From positions 20,013-84,012 of the forward strand of contig SXOX01000185.1 of NCBI GenBank assembly GCA_005776585.1: a stretch of DNA of 64,000 nucleotides, written 5' to 3'. The notes beneath the pieces were generated by a model. That model made no database searches. It worked only from the letters and a program-made list of their open reading frames with translations, and was not told the DNA's origin. Both the position numbers and the translations under genes were made by a program. Of the stretch, positions 19,312 to 29,273 are shown piece by piece. This DNA comes from Pseudomonadota bacterium. GTDB taxonomy: Bacteria > Myxococcota_A > UBA9042 > GCA-2863065. Position 1 is the stretch's first letter. Every line of letters starts with the position of its first letter.

Positions 19312-20457
19312 GTGCCTCCGTCCAACCACCGCAGCCTCCTCATCGCGCTGTCGCAGGCGGGCCTGCTTCCCACCGATGGAAGCCCGTGGTCGGAGCCGCA
19401 GCGCATGGTCGTCGAGGCCGGAGATCGCCTCCTCGGCCTCGGCATCGACTCCGAGACGGTCCTGCGCCTCGTGCGCATCGGTGGCGCTCTCGGCGAGCTC
19501 GAGGTCGACGCGGTCGTGCTGGACGTCAAGTCGGGGACCGCACCGGGCTCGGCGCTCGAGCGCCTTCAGCGGCGGCGTACGGCGGTTACTCGGCTCTTGG
19601 CCTCGGTCCGGCAAGGTCACGTCTCGCACGCGCTCCGGCGGGTCGGTGGGATTGGAGCGCAGCTGCACGACTACGCCCGTGAGCTGCTCTATGTGCCGAG
19701 CCCCTTGTTCGCGGCACGCTACGGGCTGCCGTACCTGCTCGCGGAGGCGCGGGCCGACGCCGAACAGCTCGCGTCGCCGTCGGCCTGTCACCTGCATGGG
19801 CGCCTGCTCATGATCCTCGGTCGTCACGCGGAGGCGAGCCGCTGGTTCGAAACCGGTCTGGCCGCCGAGCGCACCGGCATCCTGCTGGCGTACCTCGCGG
19901 TCGCGCGGCTGTTCCTCGGCGAGCTCGGCTCCGCGCAAGCGGCGGTGGAGGAGGCGCGCCTCCTCGCGCCACGGTCGCTGCTGGTGGCGTGCTACGCCGC
20001 GGTCGTGCGCGCCTTTCAGGCGGGGAGCGCTGAGGATCTGACCACGGCGACGTCAGCAGTTCACGATGCGCTGGAGCTGCTGCGGGAGAGCGCGACGCTG
20101 CCGCCGCCGGACGAGGCGAGCGAGCACGTCGAGGCGCTCCTCGCCCGCGGCCGGGTCTGCCTGCTGATGCCGGCGCCGTTCGGGCTGCGCGAGCGCGGGG
20201 CGGCCGATCTCCGCCAGGTCCTCGCGATCGTCGAGGCGACCAACCTCGAGCCGCCTGGCGTGGCAGACATCTATCGCATCCATGCGCACTACTTCCTTGG
20301 AACGGCGCTCGCCGACGCGGCTGCGACCGACGACAGCGGCGCAACGCGACAGGCCGCCGTCCACGCGCTGCGTGAGGTGCTGCGTCTAGACCCGGGCTGT
20401 GCCTTCGCGGAGCGCGCTTACGACCGACTCGGGGCGCTCGACGCCCCCGTGAGTTGA
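19312..20457 (+). CDS. Hypothetical alpha-helical/TPR-like protein
   Basis: GTG start; helical repeat-like content (HLHGRLLMILGRHAEASRWFETGLAAER); sits between HDOD and gpmI genes. Confidence 0.6.
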   Translation: MPPSNHRSLLIALSQAGLLPTDGSPWSEPQRMVVEAGDRLLGLGIDSETVLRLVRIGGALGELEVDAVVLDVKSGTAPGSALERLQRRRTAVTRLLASVRQGHVSHALRRVGGIGAQLHDYARELLYVPSPLFAARYGLPYLLAEARADAEQLASPSACHLHGRLLMILGRHAEASRWFETGLAAERTGILLAYLAVARLFLGELGSAQAAVEEARLLAPRSLLVACYAAVVRAFQAGSAEDLTTATSAVHDALELLRESATLPPPDEASEHVEALLARGRVCLLMPAPFGLRERGAADLRQVLAIVEATNLEPPGVADIYRIHAHYFLGTALADAAATDDSGATRQAAVHALREVLRLDPGCAFAERAYDRLGALDAPVS

Positions 20458-20466
20458 CGGTTGCCG

Positions 20467-22065
<1,599 letters not shown>

Positions 22066-22072
22066 GCCGCGC

Positions 22073-22939
22073 GTGAGCCTCCTCTTCGGCGGACTCGCCG
22101 CCCTCGGCTGGGGCGTGGCGGACTACCTGGCGTCCATCGCGTCGCGCGAGGGCGGCACGCTGCGGGCCAACATCATCGCGCAAGTGTCAGGCCTGGCGGT
22201 CCTCACCCTCGTCGTCGTCGCCTCGGGGGATCTGGCGGCTGCGCTGTCGAAGGGCACGGCGGTCGTGTGGGCCCTCGGCTTGCTCGGGGCCGGCCTCGTC
22301 ACGTTTGCGACTCAGGCCTTCTACACGGCCCTCCAGCTTGGGAAGACGGCCATCGTCTCGCCGATCTCGTCGTCATATGGCGCGGTGACGACGCTCCTGT
22401 GCTGGCTGGGAGGCGCCGCGATCGGTGGACGCGCCCTGCTGGGGCTGCTCCTCGCGGTGGTCGGCGTCGCGGCCATCGCCGCGCGAGGTGGACCGGACAC
22501 GCCGCACCGGGCAGCGCCGCGCGCTCGACTGCCTCCCGGCGTGAGCTGGGCGCTGATGTCGGCGGTCGCCTACGGCCTCACGTTTCACGTCTTCGGCACG
22601 CTCGTGGCTCCCGTGTTGGGGCCCATGGTGCCCATCTGGCTCGCGCGGCTCGTGGCGCCGATCGTGCTCGTCGCCGCCGGTCGCCTGCGGCCTGCGCCCG
22701 CGCCGGGACCCTGGCGATGGTGGATCGCCAGCATCACCGGCGTCCTGGCCACGGCAGCCGGCGTCGCGTGCGGCTTTGGGCTGGTCTACGGCGACATTGC
22801 CGTGGTCACGGTGCTGGGCTCGTTGTCGACGGCGGTGACGGTCGTGCTGGCGCTCATACTCCGTGGAGAGCGCTTCTCGCGGGGCCAGGCCGTCGGCGTC
22901 GCCCTCACCCTGCTCGGGATCGTGCTCCTGAACCTGTGA
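22073..22939 (+). CDS. DMT superfamily (EamA-like) transporter
   Basis: 288 aa, about ten hydrophobic segments in two halves, GTG start. Confidence 0.8.
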   Translation: MSLLFGGLAALGWGVADYLASIASREGGTLRANIIAQVSGLAVLTLVVVASGDLAAALSKGTAVVWALGLLGAGLVTFATQAFYTALQLGKTAIVSPISSSYGAVTTLLCWLGGAAIGGRALLGLLLAVVGVAAIAARGGPDTPHRAAPRARLPPGVSWALMSAVAYGLTFHVFGTLVAPVLGPMVPIWLARLVAPIVLVAAGRLRPAPAPGPWRWWIASITGVLATAAGVACGFGLVYGDIAVVTVLGSLSTAVTVVLALILRGERFSRGQAVGVALTLLGIVLLNL

Positions 22940-22980
22940 CGGCCCTTCCCGTCGTGCCTCGAGTTCGGTACGCTGAGGCC

Positions 22981-24651
22981 ATGCGCCTCACGCTCGTCCT
23001 CATGCTCGCCGCTCACCTCGTGATCGGGTGCGCCGACGACGAGGTCGAGGGGATCGCCTTCGAGTTCGTCGGACCGGGCCCCGTCGTGGGCACGAGCGGC
23101 GATGTCACGGTCTCCAAGGACACGATCCCGGGGGACCTCACTGCCGGGGACCTTCTCCAGGCCGACACCGGACCGCTGCACGAACTGTCCGACCTGCTGC
23201 ACGCGGAGGACACGCACCTCGTCGTGGATGGCGTCGACTCCATCGACGGCGTGCCGGACACGGCGGACGTCCCCGAGCCAGACACGAGCGACGCCGTGGC
23301 CGACGCGGGTTGCACGAAGAACGCCGACTGCGAGAGCGGCCTTATCTGCGTGGACGGCGCGTGCGTCGATGCGCCGTGCGTCCCCGGAACCATCCTCTGC
23401 GTGCCAGCGGACACCGCGGCCGGCGCCGCGCGAACCTGCAAGTCCGACGGCTCGGGCTACGCGCAGGCGGTACCATGTGCGGACAGCAACCCGTGTACGA
23501 CCGAGAGCTGTACCGTCGGCCTCGGCTGCACGCAGGTAGCAACCCTGGGCGCCTGCGATGACAGCAACCACTGCACCGTCGGCGACACGTGCGCCAACGA
23601 CGGCCTGTGCCTCGGGACGCCCAAGGACTGCGTGGACGCCAATCCGTGCACGCAAGACGACTGCGAGCCGGCGACCGGCTGCCAGCACCTGCCCGCCGAC
23701 GGCGCTTGCGATGACGCCGATCCGTGCACCGTCGGGGATGCGTGCGCCAAAGGCAGCTGTGCCCCGGGTTCGAGCGCGCTCGCGTGTGATGACAGCGACC
23801 CCTGTACGATGGACGGATGTACCAAGGGCGCGGGATGCACGCACGCCAAGATCGCCGCTTGCTGTAAGTCGGCCGCGCAGTGCGATGACGGCACCGTGTG
23901 CACGACCGACGCCTGCCCCGCCGGAACGCACCAGTGCACCCACGTGCCGAACAGCTCCGGCTGCGAGGACGGAAGCCTGTGCACCGTGGGAGACGCGTGC
24001 GCCGAGGGCAAGTGCAAGGGCGGCGCGCCCGCCAACTGCACCGACAACGACCCCAATACGCTCGACACCTGTGATCCCAACCTGGGCTGCCAGCACGTGC
24101 CGAGCGACGGGCCCTGCGACAAGGACAGCGACTGCAACGACAAGAACGCGTGCACGAGCGACAAGTGCGTATCGGAGTGGTTTGGCCCGAAGAAGTGCAC
24201 GCACACGGCGATTCAGGGGTGCTGCGTCACCGCGTCCAACTGCGCGACGGGCGACTCGTGCAAGCAGGCATCGTCGTGCAAGGACGGCAAGTGCGTGCCT
24301 GGACCCAATCAGAGCGACGGCTTCCTGTGCACGATTCCGGAGAAGGACCAGTGCTTCACGGGACAGTGCAGCAAAGGGCAGTGCAAGCCGCTGGATGGAC
24401 AGGTGTGCACGACCGACAGCGGCGCGTGCCCCGCGGGCATCTGCCAGGGCGGCGCGTGCGCTCCGATTGCCGGGCAGCCGTGCGAGGCGACGTTCGACAT
24501 CGGCATCTGCGAGAAGGTCGTACTGAACGGGAGCTGCGGGCCGCTCGGCGGCTGCAAGCCGCAATCGATCCCGACGCAATATCAGTGTTCAGGGTGCAAC
24601 GGGCTGTGTGCGACGTGCCTGGGGCAGCAGATCTGTCTGCCCATCCCGTAG
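22981..24651 (+). CDS. Cys-rich secreted lipoprotein with CTDC-like repeats (smaller relative of the giant protein)
   Basis: Signal MRLTLVLMLAAHLVIGC; acidic linker; repeats such as CADSNPCTTESCTVGLGCTQV and CDDSDPCTMDGCTKGAGCTHA. Confidence 0.85.
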   Translation: MRLTLVLMLAAHLVIGCADDEVEGIAFEFVGPGPVVGTSGDVTVSKDTIPGDLTAGDLLQADTGPLHELSDLLHAEDTHLVVDGVDSIDGVPDTADVPEPDTSDAVADAGCTKNADCESGLICVDGACVDAPCVPGTILCVPADTAAGAARTCKSDGSGYAQAVPCADSNPCTTESCTVGLGCTQVATLGACDDSNHCTVGDTCANDGLCLGTPKDCVDANPCTQDDCEPATGCQHLPADGACDDADPCTVGDACAKGSCAPGSSALACDDSDPCTMDGCTKGAGCTHAKIAACCKSAAQCDDGTVCTTDACPAGTHQCTHVPNSSGCEDGSLCTVGDACAEGKCKGGAPANCTDNDPNTLDTCDPNLGCQHVPSDGPCDKDSDCNDKNACTSDKCVSEWFGPKKCTHTAIQGCCVTASNCATGDSCKQASSCKDGKCVPGPNQSDGFLCTIPEKDQCFTGQCSKGQCKPLDGQVCTTDSGACPAGICQGGACAPIAGQPCEATFDIGICEKVVLNGSCGPLGGCKPQSIPTQYQCSGCNGLCATCLGQQICLPIP

Positions 24652-24657
24652 CCACGC

Positions 24658-25941
24658 TCAGCTCGGCGGTAGGCGCACTTCGCGAGCGATGCGCTTGAGG
24701 CGCCGATCGATCCACCAGTAGACCGCACCAAGTACCAGGGCGACGAGGCCCACCACCATCACGGAGCCACGACTCAGCCAAGCGAGCCGACCCCAGCGTG
24801 GGCTACCTCCGGCAGGGACCCGCGTCACCTGAAGCTCCACACCCGCCGGGCCGCCCGAGGTGTAGATGAGCAACGTGGAGCCGACATGGCCAGCGTCGAG
24901 GAACGTCCGCGGGGACCCGTTATCGCTGACGAACCGACGAACCGAACCCGCGTTGCGTGCGGCGACGACGAAGCCGTCGCGCAGTCCGACGACCACGTGC
25001 TCGCTCGAAGACCACCGCACGGGCGCCCCTGGGGGCAAGTTTCCCGCAGGGACCAGCTCGCGAATCGAGCCATCGAGCTCCCGGACGGTGAGCCGGCCAT
25101 CGCCGTCCAACGCCGCGACGAGCCCGCCAGAGCCCACGGCCCCGACAGGACCATGGCTCGCCTGAAAGCTCGCGCCGTGGTCGGTGCTGACGAGCCACGA
25201 GGGTGACGCCACGGCTGAGGTGCCCTCGGTGTACGCGATGAAGCGCGGACCTCCATCGGGGACACCGGTCACGGCCGCAACGGGGCCCGGAGCGCGAGCG
25301 ACATCGCTGAAGGTGGTCTCCGACGGCCGGCGACGTAGGACTCGGCCATCGACGTCGCCAATGAGCGCGCTGCCATCGGAGAAACGCGCAGCTGCGGTCA
25401 CCTGGCGGTCGAGCAGGCGCCCGCACGGCTGTGGCGGCCCCCCGTCGGCGACGGTGCACTCGAAGAGCCCGCCGGTTGCACCCGCGACGAGCAGGCGCCG
25501 ACCATCGACCGGATCCGCGGCGACCGCACGTGGCGCGCTGCCCGGGAGGCGCACCGGAGGCAGCGGCTGCCGGGCGCCGGCGGGCCACTCGATGAGGTCG
25601 GTGCGGGCGCGCAGCGCGAGGCGGCCCCCTTGCGGGTCGCTCCGAAACGTCTCGGCGAGGGACTCGCCATTCGGCAACCGTAGCGGGGTGCTCGGCGGCA
25701 GCGGATCCACGGGCTTGCAGGGGCGCGGGCTCCAATGCCCCGGAGCGTCGCGGCCGAAGCAGCCGCGCGCCGTGCCAGCGAGGAGGGTCCCCGACTGCGC
25801 GTCGCGGCCCAGCGTCGTGACGATCCCACCCTCCAGCGTCGCGACGACTTGCGCGGGTGGGAGCTCGACCTCGTCCCAGGGCGCAGGCAGTGCGCAGCCC
25901 ACCACCATGACCGTAAGCCCCAGAGCTGCGACGCGCGCCAT
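24658..25941 (-). CDS. Hypothetical lipoprotein with beta-propeller-like body and C-terminal TM helix
   Basis: Lipobox LTVMVVGC; repeats of short beta-rich segments; C-terminal TM (GSVMVVGLVALVLGAVYWWIDRRLKR). Confidence 0.6.
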   Translation of the reverse strand: MARVAALGLTVMVVGCALPAPWDEVELPPAQVVATLEGGIVTTLGRDAQSGTLLAGTARGCFGRDAPGHWSPRPCKPVDPLPPSTPLRLPNGESLAETFRSDPQGGRLALRARTDLIEWPAGARQPLPPVRLPGSAPRAVAADPVDGRRLLVAGATGGLFECTVADGGPPQPCGRLLDRQVTAAARFSDGSALIGDVDGRVLRRRPSETTFSDVARAPGPVAAVTGVPDGGPRFIAYTEGTSAVASPSWLVSTDHGASFQASHGPVGAVGSGGLVAALDGDGRLTVRELDGSIRELVPAGNLPPGAPVRWSSSEHVVVGLRDGFVVAARNAGSVRRFVSDNGSPRTFLDAGHVGSTLLIYTSGGPAGVELQVTRVPAGGSPRWGRLAWLSRGSVMVVGLVALVLGAVYWWIDRRLKRIAREVRLPPS

Positions 25942-26036
25942 CGCCGGAGTATTGCGTGCAGACCGTGTGAGCGAAAGTGGGGCGATCGCGCCGGTCCCGC
26001 TAAAGGATCCCGGCGCGCGGCCGATCTTCTACGGTC

Positions 26037-26321
26037 GTGGGTCGTCGCATCACGCTCCGGAGCAAAAGGTTGGGCTTTCCGTCGCAGGCGGACTTCGACC
26101 TCTATCGGGTCAACGCCCTCCGCGAGCGCCTGCAGCGCGGCCGCTACGCCGTGGCCGGCGCGGACGTCGCCGAGCAGCTCGTCATCGATCACCTCACCAC
26201 CCTGCTGGCGGTCGAGGCCATCGAGGTCGCGCAGGCAGCGTCTGGCGCCAACGACGGCGCGATTGAGGCCGTCGCTCGACGCCTCTCGGTCACCGACCGG
26301 AGCGCCTGCGACGACGCTTGA
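26037..26321 (+). CDS. Small protein resembling the C-terminal half of FlgM-type anti-sigma factors
   Basis: LYRVNALRERLQRGRYAVAGADVAEQLVIDHL resembles FlgM VxxLRxxIxxGxYxVDxxxVAxxLI; 94 aa, GTG start. Confidence 0.45.
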   Translation: MGRRITLRSKRLGFPSQADFDLYRVNALRERLQRGRYAVAGADVAEQLVIDHLTTLLAVEAIEVAQAASGANDGAIEAVARRLSVTDRSACDDA

Positions 26322-26346
26322 CACGCTCTCGGGCCGATCTTATAAG
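26318..26346 (+). promoter_or_regulatory. Sigma70-type promoter for tRNA-Leu: TTGACA-N17-TATAAG
   Basis: TTGACA at 26318-26323, 17-nt spacer, TATAAG at 26341-26346; 43 nt upstream of tRNA. Confidence 0.75.
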
Positions 26347-26389
26347 CCGCTCACTGCGAGCACAGGCGCGCCTGGTGCTTTGCGGTGCT

Positions 26390-26476
26390 GCGGATGTGGC
26401 GGAATTGGTAGACGCGCTAGTTTGAGGTGCTAGTGGCCTTAACTCGGCTGTGGGGGTTCAAATCCCCCCGTCCGCA
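26390..26476 (+). tRNA. tRNA-Leu (GAG), CCA not encoded
   Basis: Acceptor GCGGATG/CGTCCGC with discriminator A, anticodon loop TTGAGGT, long variable arm, GGGGGTTCAAATCCCCC T-arm. Confidence 0.95.
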
Positions 26477-26969
26477 CTTTTGGTTCATCGTTTTGCTGCT
26501 CGGTTCGACCGGGTGTCGGCGGGACGGGCCCGTCGAGGTCTTCGATCGCTTTGCGACGGCCTGGGAGGCCGGGCAGATCGACGAGGCCGCGCTGTGGCTC
26601 ACCGACGACTCACGCGTGCTGTTCGACGGCATGCGCGCGGTTGCAGGGCCAAGCGCTTCGGTCTTCGGACCGGCGGGACGGACGCACTCCATTCGTGCCA
26701 TGGGCTTCGAAGATCGCGGCGGCATCGCCCTGGTCCAGGTACGCGCCGAGGCGCCGGGGGACGAGCGCGGCACGGTCATCCTGCGTGAGGAGCACGGCGC
26801 GTGGCGCGTCGACCTGGTCGGGACCGAGCTCCTCTGGAGCCGTGATTGGTCGACCTCGGGCGGTCCCGCCGAGCGTAGCCGCCCGGGGCAGGACGAGCCG
26901 GGCCCCAAGCCCGCGCTCCCCGAGCTCGAACCGCAGCCTCGGGTCGACGCGCACGAGACTTCACGCTAG
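26427..26969 (+). CDS. Small lipoprotein; likely N-terminus overlaps tRNA-Leu 3' half (start uncertain)
   Basis: Frame MLVALTRLWGFKSPRPHFWFIVLLLGSTGC gives a plausible signal peptide with lipobox LGSTGC; no start codon downstream of the tRNA leaves an adequate h-region. Confidence 0.6.
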   Translation: MLVALTRLWGFKSPRPHFWFIVLLLGSTGCRRDGPVEVFDRFATAWEAGQIDEAALWLTDDSRVLFDGMRAVAGPSASVFGPAGRTHSIRAMGFEDRGGIALVQVRAEAPGDERGTVILREEHGAWRVDLVGTELLWSRDWSTSGGPAERSRPGQDEPGPKPALPELEPQPRVDAHETSR

Positions 26970-26979
26970 GCTCGACGCC

Positions 26980-27420
26980 ATGGGTCAGAGCCATCACCGC
27001 CGACGCCTGCCCGCCGCGTTCGTCTCGCTGCTGCTCGTCGCGGCATGTAGCGAAGCGAGCCTGACGGAGCGCCTCGAGAGCTGTCGAGAGGCCGCCAAGG
27101 ACAAGGAGCGGCTGGACGAGGCCCTCGGATGTTTCACGGCGTCGTCGCGCTCGCTGCTCCGCTCCCTCGTGCTGCAGGAGAAGCAGACCGGCGGGACGCT
27201 CACGTACTTCGCGGGGCTCGGCGGGCTGGTGGACTTCGACGCCGTCGTCGGGAGCCCCACGTACGTCGGAAAGCTGGCGCTCGTCACGGTCACGACCAAG
27301 GCCAAGGAGCGGCAGACCCTGCTGATGGTCAATGAAGGAGACGTGTGGGTATTGGATCCGCTGGAGCTGCCGGCGTTTTGGGCACCGCTCGACGCGGCGG
27401 CGTCCGAGGGGGGCGGATGA
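26980..27420 (+). CDS. Hypothetical lipoprotein
   Basis: MGQSHHRRRLPAAFVSLLLVAAC signal/lipobox; stop overlaps start of next gene. Confidence 0.75.
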   Translation: MGQSHHRRRLPAAFVSLLLVAACSEASLTERLESCREAAKDKERLDEALGCFTASSRSLLRSLVLQEKQTGGTLTYFAGLGGLVDFDAVVGSPTYVGKLALVTVTTKAKERQTLLMVNEGDVWVLDPLELPAFWAPLDAAASEGGG

Positions 27421-27896
27421 CGCGCGCGACCAGATGGGGCCTGGGGCTCGTGCTCCTGCTCGCCGCGTGCAAGGAGGAGCCGAGCAAGGCCTACGACCGC
27501 CTGGTCTTCTTCGCGAAGATGGGCAACGAAGAGGCCTTCCTCGACGGCTTCACCGAGCGGAGTCGGCCACTCGTCCGTACGGTGCTCGCCTTGCGGCGCA
27601 CCTATGGAGACGACGTGAACAAAGACTCGGATCCCTACCTCGCGCTGGTCATGGACGAGGTCGAGAGCACCGAGATCGAGACGCAGTCGTTGCAGCGCGA
27701 CCTGCACGAGAGGACCAAGACCGCCGAAGAGGGCTTGGAGAAGGTCGAGCGCCGCGTCGCCACGCTCACGGTCAAGAAGGGCCCCATCAAGCGCCGCGTC
27801 AAGATGATCGAGCTCAAGGACGGCTGGAAGATCGACGCCTTTGACCTCCAGGAGCTGTGGCAGAAGGACCCCAAGGCCTTCTCGAGCCGCGACTGA
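27417..27896 (+). CDS. Hypothetical lipoprotein, coiled-coil-like centre
   Basis: MTRATRWGLGLVLLLAAC signal/lipobox; ATGA overlap with upstream gene. Confidence 0.75.
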   Translation: MTRATRWGLGLVLLLAACKEEPSKAYDRLVFFAKMGNEEAFLDGFTERSRPLVRTVLALRRTYGDDVNKDSDPYLALVMDEVESTEIETQSLQRDLHERTKTAEEGLEKVERRVATLTVKKGPIKRRVKMIELKDGWKIDAFDLQELWQKDPKAFSSRD

Positions 27897-27903
27897 GCGG
27901 CGC

Positions 27904-29253
27904 ATGGGAGCGCTCGCGCGACACCACCTCCAGTCGCTGCTCGCGGTGCGACCGCTCGAACGCCTCTATTCGGGGCGGGCCAATGACGGAGGGGCCGATG
28001 TGCTCGTCCATCAGGTCCTACCGGGCCTCCCCGCGATCGAGTGTCCGGCCGCAAGCCGCCTGTTCCTCGAGCACTTCGGGCGCCGCGCCGCGCTGAGCGA
28101 TCCGGGGACCTTGCCGGCCCGCGAGGTCGCCGCCCGCGAGGACGGCCCCTTCTACTACGTGACGGACGTGCCTTCGGGGACCACGCTGGGTGAGCTGCTG
28201 CGCGCCGCCGGGTCGCTGCCGGTGCCCGTGGCCGCGGCCGTGACGATCGCCATCGGGAACCGACTCGAGCACGCGCACGCCGCCGGTCTGTTCCACTGGG
28301 CCCTGCACCGCGACGCGGTCCTGCTCACGCCGGACGGGCAGACGACGGTCCTCGACCTGGGTCTCGTCCCCTTCCTGGATGCCTGCGCGCCCGATCGCCT
28401 TCGCCAGGCGCGGTCGATGTGGGACATCCTCTTCCCCGATCCCGGCGCGGTCGCGCCCGAGCTCTTGGCGGGAGAGCCGCTCGGCAGGGCCACGGACGTC
28501 TACGGCTTGGGCGCGCTGCTGTATCTGCTGGTGACTGCCGTAAGTCCGTATCCAGGGCGTGCCATGATGGCCATGAACGCGATCCTCGGGAGTCGTCGCC
28601 TTCCAGACCCCCGCCGCGAGATGCCCAACCTGTCACCCGAGATCGCCGAGCTCGCGATGGCCTGTATCGCGCGGCGGCCCGAGGAGCGACCCGGGTCGAT
28701 TGGCGAGGTGCTCGCCGCGTTGCAGCGCCACGCAGCCACTCTGCCCGACGCGCTGCGGTCCTATGGCTCCGTGCTCTCGACGACGCCGTACTCGACGCGC
28801 TACACCCCGCGCCTGCGCCTGGTCGCCGGTGGCGCCGAGGCCGCGGACGCCAGCCCGCCGGAGGAGCCGGCTCCGGTCGTCGTGGCTCTCTTTCGTCAGC
28901 CGGCCGCTCAGCCTGGCCGCTCGCCCGAGGCGGCGCTGCTGACGCAGATGACCACCGAGCAGCGCACGCTCTACCTCGCGGCCGGAAACCGGCGTGCTGG
29001 GGCAAGTGAGCTGAGCGCAACGCGCCTACAGCGCCGCCTGGAGATTCGGCGTGGCGCCATCGTCGGAGCGCTCGTGGCGCTCGTGTTGTTGGTCACCGGG
29101 CTTCCGGCATGGCTCGACAGGCAGTCGCAACCTGCGCCAGCGGCGGGTACGGCACGGGGGGCGACCGTGACGACTCCGCCCCCACTCGGAGCGCGCCGCG
29201 AGGCGGACGACGGCGACCGCGCCGATCGACGCTCCATCGTGCTGTACCGCTGA
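27904..29253 (+). CDS. Predicted pseudokinase (Ser/Thr kinase fold) with C-terminal TM helix
   Basis: HAHAAGLFHWALHRDAVLLTPDGQTTVLDLG, RATDVYGLGALLYLLVTAVSPYPG, RPEERP; VAIK Lys replaced (VLVHQV); HRDLKxxN and DFG not conserved. Confidence 0.75.
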   Translation: MGALARHHLQSLLAVRPLERLYSGRANDGGADVLVHQVLPGLPAIECPAASRLFLEHFGRRAALSDPGTLPAREVAAREDGPFYYVTDVPSGTTLGELLRAAGSLPVPVAAAVTIAIGNRLEHAHAAGLFHWALHRDAVLLTPDGQTTVLDLGLVPFLDACAPDRLRQARSMWDILFPDPGAVAPELLAGEPLGRATDVYGLGALLYLLVTAVSPYPGRAMMAMNAILGSRRLPDPRREMPNLSPEIAELAMACIARRPEERPGSIGEVLAALQRHAATLPDALRSYGSVLSTTPYSTRYTPRLRLVAGGAEAADASPPEEPAPVVVALFRQPAAQPGRSPEAALLTQMTTEQRTLYLAAGNRRAGASELSATRLQRRLEIRRGAIVGALVALVLLVTGLPAWLDRQSQPAPAAGTARGATVTTPPPLGARREADDGDRADRRSIVLYR

Positions 29254-29273
29254 AGCGAACCCCGCGCGGTCTG

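Noticed and set aside
26390-26476. tRNA-Leu considered as an integration site for a genomic island
   Set aside because: No integrase next to it and no direct-repeat copy of the tRNA 3' end noticed in the window; an exhaustive repeat search was not possible.
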